Part shown: piece after piece, positions 8,150-15,718 of the stretch | Layout of the letters: each line of letters opens with the position of its first letter | How positions within the stretch are numbered: the stretch's first letter is position 1 | Origin: Luteipulveratus flavus | GTDB taxonomy: Bacteria > Actinomycetota > Actinomycetes > Actinomycetales > Dermatophilaceae | Direction: 5' to 3' | Length of the DNA stretch: 64,000 bases | Assembly: GCF_029439465.1 (NCBI RefSeq) | Contig: NZ_JAROAV010000024.1 | Coordinates: 1-64,000, forward strand | Program-made: the position numbers and the translations under genes | The notes under the pieces: model-generated | The model's database searches: none | What the model was told of the DNA's origin: nothing | Seen by the model: the letters and a program-made list of their open reading frames with translations, nothing else

Positions 8150-9064
8150 TCACCAGCCGCGCTCGGCCAGGCGGTGCGGCTGCGGGATCTCATCCACGTT
8201 GATGCCGACCATGGCCTCGCCCAGGCCGCGGGAGACCTTGGCGATCGCGTCCGGGTCGTCGAAGAAGGTCGTGGCCTTCACGATCGCCTCGGCGCGCTCG
8301 GCCGGGTTGCCGGACTTGAAGATGCCCGAGCCGACGAACACGCCCTCGGCGCCCAGCTGCATCATCATCGCCGCGTCGGCAGGGGTCGCGATGCCGCCGG
8401 CGGTGAACAGCACGACCGGCAGCTTGCCCGCCCGGGCGACCTCCTTGACCAGCTCGTACGGCGCCTGCAGCTCCTTGGCGGCGACGTACAGCTCGTCCTC
8501 GGGGAGGTTCTGCAGGCGGCGGATCTCCTGGCGGATGGACCGCATGTGCGTGGTGGCGTTGGAGACGTCGCCGGTGCCCGCCTCGCCCTTGGAGCGGATC
8601 ATCGCCGCGCCCTCGGTGATGCGGCGCAGCGCCTCGCCCAGGTTGGTCGCGCCGCACACGAAGGGAACGGTGAACTCCCACTTGTCGATGTGGTTGGCGT
8701 AGTCGGCCGGGGTCAGCACCTCGGACTCGTCGATGTAGTCCACGCCCAGGCTCTGCAGCACCTGTGCCTCGACGAAGTGGCCGATGCGCGCCTTCGCCAT
8801 GACCGGGATCGAGACGGCCTCGATGATGCCGTCGATCATGTCCGGGTCGCTCATCCGAGAGACGCCGCCCTGGGCGCGGATGTCGGCCGGGACCCGCTCG
8901 AGGGCCATGACCGCGACGGCGCCGGCGTCCTCGGCGATCTTGGCCTGATCGGGCGTGACCACGTCCATGATCACGCCACCCTTGAGCATCTCGGCCATGC
9001 CGCGCTTCACGCGCGCGGTGCCGGTGGAGGCCGCCGGGCTGGTCTGGGTGGTGCTGTCGGACAT
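8150..9064 (-). CDS. pdxS: Pyridoxal 5'-phosphate synthase lyase subunit PdxS
   Basis: A 304-residue (beta/alpha)8 PLP synthase subunit. It condenses ribose 5-phosphate, glyceraldehyde 3-phosphate and ammonia to PLP; ammonia normally comes from the glutaminase PdxT. Highly conserved segments are [42 protein letters not shown] and [13 protein letters not shown]. The catalytic lysines fall in VMAKARIGH and the GVIMDV region. pdxT, usually adjacent, is not in the window: the next genes downstream are a toxin-antitoxin pair. The ATG is at 9062-9064. The leader contains an imperfect dyad (GTTCGGT ... ACCGAAC, about 9080-9118) of unknown role. Confidence 0.96.
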   Translation of the reverse strand: MSDSTTQTSPAASTGTARVKRGMAEMLKGGVIMDVVTPDQAKIAEDAGAVAVMALERVPADIRAQGGVSRMSDPDMIDGIIEAVSIPVMAKARIGHFVEAQVLQSLGVDYIDESEVLTPADYANHIDKWEFTVPFVCGATNLGEALRRITEGAAMIRSKGEAGTGDVSNATTHMRSIRQEIRRLQNLPEDELYVAAKELQAPYELVKEVARAGKLPVVLFTAGGIATPADAAMMMQLGAEGVFVGSGIFKSGNPAERAEAIVKATTFFDDPDAIAKVSRGLGEAMVGINVDEIPQPHRLAERGW

Positions 9065-9182
9065 CAGGGCTCGCTCTCGTCGACGTTCGGTTCGAGACCA
9101 GGGTACGTCGACCGAACGGCAGCAAACGGCCACCAAAGGCGCTATGGCATCAACGGGACATGGCAGCCTCGTGACCGACCCC

Positions 9183-9761
9183 TCAGCGAGGCACCGCCGG
9201 GACGTCGTCGTTGAACTCGATCGACTCCGGCATCGCGGTGTGGCCCGCCAGGCGGAACCATCGGACGAACGTCTTGCTGCGCACCTTGCGCACGTCGCGC
9301 GCGGCGTCGTTGTAGAAGCGGCGCGACAGCTGCACCCGCTGCCCGGCCCGGTGCACCATCTCCAGGCAGTCGGCACCCAGTGCACTGTGCGCGCGGATGT
9401 CCTCGACCGTCTCCGGCGTGAGCAGCTGCTCCAGCGCCTCGGACAGACCGCTCTCGACGGCGCCGCGGTCCGGGCTGAGGCCGTGGACGCGGACCTCGGA
9501 GGTGATCTCCTCGTCGTCCGCGAGCTCCAGGGAGGAGGTGGCGGCTCCCCCGAGGATCAGCGAGCTCGTCGGGTCCAGCGCGCCGCACCGAGCCAGCTCC
9601 AGGGCGGCCTCGGCGCGTCGGACGAGCTGGGCGTCCAGGGCCGACATCGTCCCTTCGACGCGGCCGTGCAGGCGGTCCAGCCGGGCAGCGGTGTAGGTCA
9701 GCCGCCACGCCACCAGCGACACGACCGCCACGACGAGCCCGACCCAGCCGATGACCTGCAC
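9183..9761 (-). CDS. LemA-like membrane-anchored protein
   Basis: A 192-residue protein with one N-terminal membrane segment (about residues 3-22, [20 protein letters not shown]) and then a long helical domain. The sequence after the anchor ([24 protein letters not shown]) and near the end ([15 protein letters not shown]) resembles LemA family helices, where RYN motifs recur; the match is divergent. Function unknown. The GTG at 9759-9761 shares one base with the pimA stop (TAGTG) and has GAGGAG upstream, so it is coupled to pimA. A longer start inside pimA is unlikely. Confidence 0.6.
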   Translation of the reverse strand: MQVIGWVGLVVAVVSLVAWRLTYTAARLDRLHGRVEGTMSALDAQLVRRAEAALELARCGALDPTSSLILGGAATSSLELADDEEITSEVRVHGLSPDRGAVESGLSEALEQLLTPETVEDIRAHSALGADCLEMVHRAGQRVQLSRRFYNDAARDVRKVRSKTFVRWFRLAGHTAMPESIEFNDDVPAVPR

Positions 9762-10915
9762 TACCGCGCTCCTCGTCGCCAGCGGGTGCTCTGCTGCGGC
9801 GGCGCCCACGCCTCGATGGCCGTCTCGTAGACCATCAGGATGTCCTGGGTGACCACGGACCAGTCGAAGCGCCGCGCGTGCTCGCTGCCGAGCCGGGAGA
9901 GCTCCTTGCGGCGGTCCGGGTCGTCCAGCAGGGCCAACGCCTGGTCGGCCAGGTCCGCGGGGTCCTCGTTGCGGAAGGTCTGGCCCACCCGGCCACCGTC
10001 GAGCACCCGGGTGAACGCTCCGAGATCGCTCGACAGCACCGGCGCACCGGCGCTCATCGCCTCGATCAGGATGATCCCGAAGCTCTCGCCGCCGGTGTTG
10101 GGCGCGACGTAGAGGTCGGCGGAGGCGAAGAGCCGTGCCTTGTCCTCGTCACTGATCGCGCCGAGCATCTCGCACGCCTGGACGACCTCGCGTGGCTGGC
10201 CCGCGAGCACCTGCTTGGGGTCGCCCGGGCCGGCGATCAGCACCCGCAGCCCGGGCTTCTCCCGGAGCATCGCAGGGATCGCCTTGAGCAGGACGGGCAG
10301 ACCCTTGCGGGTCTCCTGCATCCGGCCGAGGAAGCAGATGGTCGGCCGCTCGGACGTGCCCTGCCACTCCGGTCGCGGTGGCGCACCGGCGAACCGGTCG
10401 ACGAACACGCCGTTGGGGATGATCACGGCGTCTCCGCCCAGGTGCGTCGTCACCGTACGGCGGGCGTCCTCCGAGACCGCGATGCGCGCGGTGAGCTTCT
10501 CCAGGCTGGGCTGGAGGAACGAGCCCAGCGTCACCAGCAGGCGCGAGCGGACGTTGGAGGTGTGGAAGGTCGCGACGACCGGGCCCTCCACGGAGAACAG
10601 CGCCAGCATCGAGACGCTGGTGGTGATGGGCTCGTGCACGTGGACGACGTCGAACTGCTCGCGCTCGATCCAGCGGCTCACCCGCGCGGCGGTCACCGGA
10701 CCGAAGGTCAGCCGGGACACCGACCCGTTGTAGGGCACGGGGACGGCCTTGCCGGCCGCGACGACGTACGGCGGCAGCACGGTGTCCTCGTCCGCGGGCG
10801 CGAGGACGCTCACCTGGTGGCCGAGGTCGATCAGGTGCTCCGCGAGGTCCTTGACGTGCAGGTTGACCCCGCCGGGGACGTCGAAGGAGTACGGGCTGAC
10901 GATGCCGATGCGCAT
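9761..10915 (-). CDS. pimA: Phosphatidyl-myo-inositol alpha-mannosyltransferase PimA
   Basis: A 384-residue GT4-type (GT-B fold) glycosyltransferase. It transfers mannose from GDP-mannose to phosphatidylinositol at the inner membrane face, the first PIM step. Signatures: MRIGIVSPYSFDVPGGVNLH at the start, VVHVHEP in the N-domain, FLGRMQETRKG at the donor-site loop and the EX7E motif in GGESFGIILIEAMSAG. The ATG at 10913-10915 overlaps the acyltransferase stop by one base. The order HIT-pgsA-acyltransferase-pimA is the PIM operon of mycobacteria, which makes the assignment strong. Confidence 0.92.
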   Translation of the reverse strand: MRIGIVSPYSFDVPGGVNLHVKDLAEHLIDLGHQVSVLAPADEDTVLPPYVVAAGKAVPVPYNGSVSRLTFGPVTAARVSRWIEREQFDVVHVHEPITTSVSMLALFSVEGPVVATFHTSNVRSRLLVTLGSFLQPSLEKLTARIAVSEDARRTVTTHLGGDAVIIPNGVFVDRFAGAPPRPEWQGTSERPTICFLGRMQETRKGLPVLLKAIPAMLREKPGLRVLIAGPGDPKQVLAGQPREVVQACEMLGAISDEDKARLFASADLYVAPNTGGESFGIILIEAMSAGAPVLSSDLGAFTRVLDGGRVGQTFRNEDPADLADQALALLDDPDRRKELSRLGSEHARRFDWSVVTQDILMVYETAIEAWAPPQQSTRWRRGAR

Positions 10916-11835
10916 CAGGCGCCCCGCTCGTCCAGGTCGTCGGTGAAGACGCGCTGCATCATGTGCCAGTCCTGCGTGTGCTCGCGGATGGTCACGCTCA
11001 GCCCGTCGATGCACTGCTGGGTCATCGCGCGGATCTTCTCGGCGCTGCTGCCCACGTCCGGCGCCTCGACGCGGTCGCTGAACGTCGCGACGACGTCGTA
11101 CCCGCTGCCGTCCGACCGGCGCTCGTAGTGGACCCCGAGCGCGTACAGCGCCGCTCCGGTGGTCAGCGCGATGGCGGCCGGTCCGGCGGCGACCTTCGCC
11201 TCATGCCCGCACAGCGTGACGGCCACTCCCCGCTGGGTCAGATCACGGTCACCGAGCAGCGGGATGAACGCACCGTTCTTCGCGGCCCGGACCAGCTCCC
11301 GGAACGGGTCGTCCCCGCCGGTCAGCGGGATGATGCGCATGCCGAGGCTCTCCCGGAACTCCAGGAACTCATCGAACAGCTCCTCGGGCTTGAGCCGCTC
11401 GGCCACCGTGGTGACGGGTGCGAAGTGGGTCGTGGCCCAGGCGCCGCAGGTGTCCCAGTTGCCCAGATGGCCGAGGAACAGCACCAGCGAGCGGCCCTGC
11501 GCCAGCACGGCCCGGGCGTCCTCGTCACCGACCAGCCGGACCCGCGGCGCGAGCTGCTCGGGCGTCAGCGTGCTGAGCCGGAAGGAGTCGCACCAGTAGC
11601 GCAGGTAGGAGCGCATCCCCGCCCGGACGAGGTCCTCCAGGTCGTTCTCGCTCAGCTCCGGCCGGACCTTGGCGTAGTTGCTGCGCATCCGGGTCACGTG
11701 CTTGCCGCCCCGCATGTACATCGCGTCGGCGATCCGGTCGAACGCCGCGTACGCCAGCCGCTCGGGCAGCCGTCGCACGAGCGCCCAGCCGGTGCGGTAG
11801 CCGGCGAGCGTGAGGTTGCCGGCGAGGTCCAGCAT
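10915..11835 (-). CDS. Phosphatidylinositol mannoside acyltransferase (LpxL/HtrB-like)
   Basis: A 306-residue lysophospholipid/lipid A-type acyltransferase. The catalytic HX4D motif is visible as GHLGNWD near residue 126. The family-typical PLTGGDDPFRELVRAAKNG and PLLGDRDLTQRG follow, then TGAALYALGVHYER. By position between pgsA and pimA it corresponds to the mycobacterial PatA/Rv2611c enzyme that acylates PIM mannose. Its ATG (11833-11835) directly follows the pgsA stop, and its own stop overlaps the pimA start. It is probably a peripheral cytoplasmic-face membrane enzyme. Confidence 0.9.
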   Translation of the reverse strand: MLDLAGNLTLAGYRTGWALVRRLPERLAYAAFDRIADAMYMRGGKHVTRMRSNYAKVRPELSENDLEDLVRAGMRSYLRYWCDSFRLSTLTPEQLAPRVRLVGDEDARAVLAQGRSLVLFLGHLGNWDTCGAWATTHFAPVTTVAERLKPEELFDEFLEFRESLGMRIIPLTGGDDPFRELVRAAKNGAFIPLLGDRDLTQRGVAVTLCGHEAKVAAGPAAIALTTGAALYALGVHYERRSDGSGYDVVATFSDRVEAPDVGSSAEKIRAMTQQCIDGLSVTIREHTQDWHMMQRVFTDDLDERGA

Positions 11836-12453
11836 CTACTCGGCCGAAGCCGTCAGGGCCTGGCGCCGGACGGTGAAGATCCGCTGGAGGACCGTGACGA
11901 GGCTGGCGACCGCCAGCAGGGCGAGCACGACGGTCAGGACGACCTCGGGGAGGCCGAGGCCGACCAGGCCCGTGGTCACCAGCACGGCGACCAGCCGGTC
12001 GGCCCGCTCGGCGATGCCGACGTTGGCGGTCATGCCCAGTCCCTCGGCGCGCGCCTTGGAGTAGCTGACGACGCTGCCGAGGATGAGGCACGCCAGGGCC
12101 AGCGCGGCCATCAGGGTGTCCTCGCCCTCGCCGGCGTAGTACAGGACCAGGCCGCCGAAGATGGCGCTGTCGCCAACGCGGTCCAGGGTGGAGTCCAGGT
12201 AGGCGCCCCACCGGCTGGAGCGGTTCATCATCCGGGCCATGACGCCGTCGATGGTGTCGGAGAAGACGAACGCGGTGATCACGACCGTGCCCCAGAAGAA
12301 CTCGCCGCGCGGGTAGAAGGCGAGCGCGCCGACGCTGACGCCGAGGGTCCCGACGAGGGTGATCACGTCAGGGCTGATGCCGAGCCGGACGAAGACGGTG
12401 GCCAAAGGGGTGAAGAGCCGCGTGAAGAGCGCCCGGGCGAATCGGTTCAGCAT
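11836..12453 (-). CDS. pgsA: Phosphatidylinositol phosphate synthase (CDP-alcohol phosphatidyltransferase)
   Basis: A 205-residue membrane enzyme with six hydrophobic segments. The full CDP-OH-P motif is present: DTIDGVMAR, eight residues, then GAYLDSTLD, with all four aspartates. It makes phosphatidylinositol phosphate from CDP-diacylglycerol and inositol phosphate, feeding PimA. The ATG at 12451-12453 (MLNRFARAL) is chosen because the upstream extension to 12504 lacks membrane or family character. Its stop abuts the acyltransferase start. Confidence 0.92.
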   Translation of the reverse strand: MLNRFARALFTRLFTPLATVFVRLGISPDVITLVGTLGVSVGALAFYPRGEFFWGTVVITAFVFSDTIDGVMARMMNRSSRWGAYLDSTLDRVGDSAIFGGLVLYYAGEGEDTLMAALALACLILGSVVSYSKARAEGLGMTANVGIAERADRLVAVLVTTGLVGLGLPEVVLTVVLALLAVASLVTVLQRIFTVRRQALTASAE

Positions 12454-12507
12454 GGTGGCGCCAGCGTACTGGTGTGCCGGTCCGCCGCACGCGCGGACCG
12501 GCACAGA

Positions 12508-13083
12508 TCAGGCCGTGGGCCAGTGCCGGACCAGCTGCTGGCGGGTGTCCTCCAGCAGCGCGGGCAGCGCCTTGGTCTGCGCGACGATCGGCAGGAAGTT
12601 GGAGTCGCCACCCCAGCGCGGCACGACGTGCTGGTGCAGGTGGGCCGCGACGCCGGCGCCGGCGACCTCGCCCTGGTTCATCCCGATGTTGAACCCCATG
12701 GGCTGCGAGGCTGCCTGGAGCGCGGCGATCGCCTGCTTGGTGAGGAGCGTGAACTCGGCGGTCTCCTCGTCGGTGAGGTCGACGTACAGGGGCACGTGCC
12801 GGTACGGGCAGATCAGCAGGTGGCCCGGGTTGTAGGGGAAGAGGTTCATGACGACGTAGCCGGTGCGGCCGCGGTGCACGATGAGGCCGTCCGCGTCCGA
12901 GCGGCCCGGCGCGGTGCAGAACGGGCAGCCGTCCTGCGACTCGTGGCTGGGCTTGTCGCTCTGGATGTAGGCCATGCGGTGCGGGGTCCAGAGCCGCTCG
13001 AAGCCGTCGTCGACGCGGGCGAACGTCTCGGGCGACTCGGGGCCGGTGGGCTCGGCCGGCTCACTGCCCCGCTCGTCACGCAT
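12508..13083 (-). CDS. HIT-domain nucleotide hydrolase/phosphorylase
   Basis: A 191-residue histidine-triad protein with the catalytic triad AHLHQHVVPRW near residues 147-157 and a CPFC zinc-binding pair around residues 53-56. This branch (mycobacterial Rv2613c) acts as an Ap4A phosphorylase; the same activity is inferred. It starts the PIM operon. The -10-like TAGGAT (13091-13096) lies 7 nt before the ATG with no Shine-Dalgarno sequence, so a leaderless operon promoter is likely here. In mycobacteria thrS lies immediately upstream; here three genes intervene. Confidence 0.9.
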   Translation of the reverse strand: MRDERGSEPAEPTGPESPETFARVDDGFERLWTPHRMAYIQSDKPSHESQDGCPFCTAPGRSDADGLIVHRGRTGYVVMNLFPYNPGHLLICPYRHVPLYVDLTDEETAEFTLLTKQAIAALQAASQPMGFNIGMNQGEVAGAGVAAHLHQHVVPRWGGDSNFLPIVAQTKALPALLEDTRQQLVRHWPTA

Positions 13084-13134
13084 GCGCCCGATCCTAGGTG
13101 CCGGTCCGGATCGGTCGGATGGCAGAGTGAGGTC

Positions 13135-13572
13135 ATGCCACTTTCAGGTGAGTACGCCGAGGAGAAGACGAGCTGGGTCGCCAAGCAGCTCGCGACCATC
13201 GACCAGACCGGGACGACCGAGTCCGTCGACGTCATGGGCCGGCCCGTCACCGTGTTCACGATGCGCGGCGCGAAGTCCGGCAAGCTGCGCCGGGTGCCGT
13301 TGATGCGGGTGGAGCACGACGGGGTGTACGCCGTGGTCGCCTCCAAGGGCGGCGCGCCGGAGCACCCGGCCTGGTACCACAACATCAAGGCTCACCCCGA
13401 GGTCGAGGTGTTCGACGGCACCGAGCGCCACGACGGGGTCGCCCGCGAGATCAGCGGCGCCGAGCGCGATGAGTGGTGGGAGCGGGCCGTCGCGGCGTAC
13501 CCGCCGTACGCGGAGTACCAGACCAAGACCGACCGGCTCATCCCGGTGTTCCTGGTCGAGCCCGTCCGCTAA
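13135..13572 (+). CDS. Deazaflavin (F420)-dependent nitroreductase-family protein
   Basis: A 145-residue split beta-barrel protein of the Ddn/FDOR-B type (nitroreductase family deazaflavin-dependent oxidoreductase). Signatures are VFTMRGAKSGKLRRVPLMRVEHDG, VVASKGGAPEHPAWYHNIKAHPEVEV and YPPYAEYQTKTDR. It probably uses F420H2 to reduce quinones or nitro compounds. The ATG at 13135 has a GTGAGG element just upstream. It diverges from the HIT gene and ends with a 4-nt overlap onto the convergent GNAT gene. Confidence 0.85.
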   Translation: MPLSGEYAEEKTSWVAKQLATIDQTGTTESVDVMGRPVTVFTMRGAKSGKLRRVPLMRVEHDGVYAVVASKGGAPEHPAWYHNIKAHPEVEVFDGTERHDGVAREISGAERDEWWERAVAAYPPYAEYQTKTDRLIPVFLVEPVR

Positions 13573-14030
13573 CGCGGTCGACGCAGCTCCATCATCCGTG
13601 GGTCAGGGGCGCCGAACCCGACGCGTTCGTACAACGTGCGGGCCTCGGGCACGGCGCCGAGATCGACCCGTTCGACGCCCTGCTCGCTCCCCCACTCCAG
13701 CACCTGGCGCAGCATCCGCTCGGCGAGGCCGTGGCCGCGCTCCTCGGGGACGACGTAGACGAGGCTGATGTGCATCCAGGCGGTCGTCGGCCGGCGCAGG
13801 CTCGGCAGCTTGCGGACGAACACCGTCGACACAATCCCGATCGGCGCGCCGTCGGGCCGGGTGGCGATCCAGGTAGGTCGGTGGGCGCGGTCGGCGAGCC
13901 AGGCGTCCGCGTACTCGTCGAGGAACCCGGCGCGACCCTCCGTCCCGTCCTCACGGTCCGCGCGCAGGACGAGCGCAGCGAGCGCAATCGCCTCGTCGGG
14001 ACGCGCCTGCTCGATCCTGATCGGGCTCAC
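13569..14030 (-). CDS. GNAT family N-acetyltransferase
   Basis: A 153-residue GNAT protein with acetyl-CoA motif VVPEERGHGLAERMLRQVLE and C-terminal ARTLYERVGFGAPDPRMMEL. The acceptor is unknown. The GTG start at 14028-14030 is the first in frame. The stop codon overlaps the convergent deazaflavin-protein stop (shared bases 13569-13572), so the two genes leave no room for a terminator. The hairpin repeats at 14078-14199 lie directly upstream. Confidence 0.82.
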   Translation of the reverse strand: MSPIRIEQARPDEAIALAALVLRADREDGTEGRAGFLDEYADAWLADRAHRPTWIATRPDGAPIGIVSTVFVRKLPSLRRPTTAWMHISLVYVVPEERGHGLAERMLRQVLEWGSEQGVERVDLGAVPEARTLYERVGFGAPDPRMMELRRPR

Positions 14031-14077
14031 GTCGGGCAGTGAAGCACATCACGCTCCCCACGCCCCGCCTCTCCCCG

Positions 14078-14199
14078 CGGCAAAAGGTGGCGACCCGCAC
14101 ACGCATGGCTGTGCCGGCGACCACCTTTCGCCGGTGACGCGGCAAAAGGTGGGGCTCAGCACACGCATGGCTGTGCCGGCGACCACCTTTCGCCGGTGA
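14078..14199. repeat. Tandem double-dyad hairpin repeat (two units)
   Basis: Two copies of a unit of about 60 bp, 14078-14136 and 14139-14199. Each has outer arms GGCAAAAGGTGG and CCACCTTTCGCC and an inner dyad GCACA ... TGTGC around the shared core CGCATGGC. The two units differ only in a short patch after the first arm (CGACCC versus GGCTCA). This looks like a REP or miniature palindromic element rather than a promoter or CRISPR. Confidence 0.75.
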
Positions 14200-14217
14200 G
14201 TGCGGGAGGCTGTCGAC

Positions 14218-15639
14218 GTGGACCGCGCCGCGCCTCGCCCTCAGGGGCCGTTCCGGCCGACCGCCGTCGCCGCAGCGGTCGCCGTCGCGTCGCTGACGCT
14301 GCTCGTGGGCGCCGTGCAGCAGCACTGGCTCGGTCCTGACGTCGGCGACGGCAGCAGGTTCTGCGAGGCGGCACGCTCCGGGCTCGTCCGTCAGCCGGCG
14401 AACGCCGCGAGCAACCTCGGCTTCGTCCTGGCCGGCCTGCTGATCGCTCGGCACGTCGAGCGCCATTGGTCGTCGCTGGCGCGACCGGTCCTGATGTCCG
14501 GGTACGCCTGCCTGGTCGTGCTCCTCGGCCCCGGCAGCATGGCGATGCACGCCACGCAGGCGAGCCTCGGCGGACTGCTCGACCTGACCAGCATGTACCT
14601 CGTCGCCGGGTTCGCCTCCGCGTACGCGCTCACCCGGCTGGCCCGCGCAGGCACCGGCGCGTTCGTGGCGCTGTTCGTCGCGGCGGTCGCCGTGGCCGAG
14701 GCGGTCGGTCAGGTCCATCTGTCCGTCCCCGTCCTCGGCCACCCGGGCAACGTGATCTTCGCGCTCCTGCTCCTGCTCGCCCTGGGCGTCGAGCTGGCTC
14801 TGCGCCGCCGCACCCCGGAGCCGCCCGACCTGTACCGCGGGCTGCTGGCGATCGGCGCGCTGGCGGTGGCCTTCGTGATCTGGAACATGGGCATGACCGG
14901 CACTCGCTGGTGCCGGCCGCACTCGTGGTTGCAGGGCCACGCCGTCTGGCACCTGCTGTGCGCGGTCGCCGCGTACCAGCTGTACCGGTACTACGCGTCC
15001 GAGCGGCCGACCACAGCGCCCGCCCGGGACCCGAAGGCGGCGACCATCGCTGCGTACGAAGCGGATGCGGAGGCCTACCGTGACGCGACGGCACGGGTGT
15101 CCGCGCCCGTACGCGACCGCATCGAGACGTTCGCCGCCGCCGTGGGCGTGGGCGGACACGTGCTGGAGATCGGCAGCGGACCGGGCCACGACGCACTGCT
15201 GCTGGAGTCGGCCGGCGTCCGGGTTGACCGCACCGACATCACTCCGGCCTTCGTGCGGATGCTGCGGGACGCCGGGCACGAGGCGCGCACGCTGGACCCG
15301 CTCACCGGTGAGCTCGGTGGCCCTTACGACGGGGTGTGGGCCTCCGCCGTGCTGCTGCACGTGGCGCGAGCGGACGTCGGCACGGTGCTGCGACGACTCC
15401 GCACGGCCACCCGTGAAGGCGGTCTGCTGCACGCGTCGGTGAAGGAGGGTGAGGGCGAAGGGTGGTCGGCCGGTGGCAACGTCGCCGCGCCGCGCCACTT
15501 CACGTACTGGAGCGAGCACGAGTGGCGTACGGCGCTCACCGAGGCCGGGTGGCAGGTCGACGCGCTCGAGGTGATGCCGTCGGTGCGCGGTCGCGGGCGA
15601 TGGCTGGCCTCGACCGCCACGAACCCGAGAAGCCGGTGA
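14218..15639 (+). CDS. CREST/alkaline-ceramidase-like membrane hydrolase fused to a SAM methyltransferase
   Basis: A 473-residue fusion. Residues about 15-260 form six or seven membrane helices. GPGSMAMHATQ gives Ser107 and His111, LLDL gives Asp122, and GHAVWH gives His241 and His245. The Ser-x3-His-x10-Asp plus HxxxH spacing equals the zinc site of human alkaline ceramidase ACER3. Residues about 265-470 are a class I methyltransferase with motif I VLEIGSGPGHD (315-325). The GTG at 14218 is chosen because GGAGG (14205-14209) lies 8 nt upstream; an earlier in-frame GTG is at 14200. The joint function, possibly lipid amide hydrolysis plus methylation, is inference. It lies between thrS and the PIM operon. 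Confidence 0.78.
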   Translation: MDRAAPRPQGPFRPTAVAAAVAVASLTLLVGAVQQHWLGPDVGDGSRFCEAARSGLVRQPANAASNLGFVLAGLLIARHVERHWSSLARPVLMSGYACLVVLLGPGSMAMHATQASLGGLLDLTSMYLVAGFASAYALTRLARAGTGAFVALFVAAVAVAEAVGQVHLSVPVLGHPGNVIFALLLLLALGVELALRRRTPEPPDLYRGLLAIGALAVAFVIWNMGMTGTRWCRPHSWLQGHAVWHLLCAVAAYQLYRYYASERPTTAPARDPKAATIAAYEADAEAYRDATARVSAPVRDRIETFAAAVGVGGHVLEIGSGPGHDALLLESAGVRVDRTDITPAFVRMLRDAGHEARTLDPLTGELGGPYDGVWASAVLLHVARADVGTVLRRLRTATREGGLLHASVKEGEGEGWSAGGNVAAPRHFTYWSEHEWRTALTEAGWQVDALEVMPSVRGRGRWLASTATNPRSR

Positions 15640-15644
15640 GCATG

Positions 15645-15679
15645 GTGCAGCCCGCGTGTCACGGACCCGCGGGCTGCAC
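15645..15679. terminator. Bidirectional terminator between the fusion gene and thrS
   Basis: Perfect 12-bp stem GTGCAGCCCGCG (15645-15656) / CGCGGGCTGCAC (15668-15679), loop 11 nt, between two convergent genes. Confidence 0.75.
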
Positions 15680-15718
15680 TGCACTCAACGACCGGGCTCC
15701 GGCGGAGGTTCCCGACGC

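Noticed and set aside
9080-9118. Possible PLP riboswitch in the pdxS leader
   Set aside because: Only an imperfect GTTCGGT/ACCGAAC dyad is visible, with no recognised riboswitch architecture.
10963-13572. A long plus-strand frame across pimA, the acyltransferase, pgsA and HIT
   Set aside because: Only its last 145 codons (from 13135) look like a real protein. The rest is antisense to four well-conserved genes.
14078-14199. Possible CRISPR array
   Set aside because: There are only two units, each with an internal palindrome, no spacers of constant length, and no cas genes nearby.
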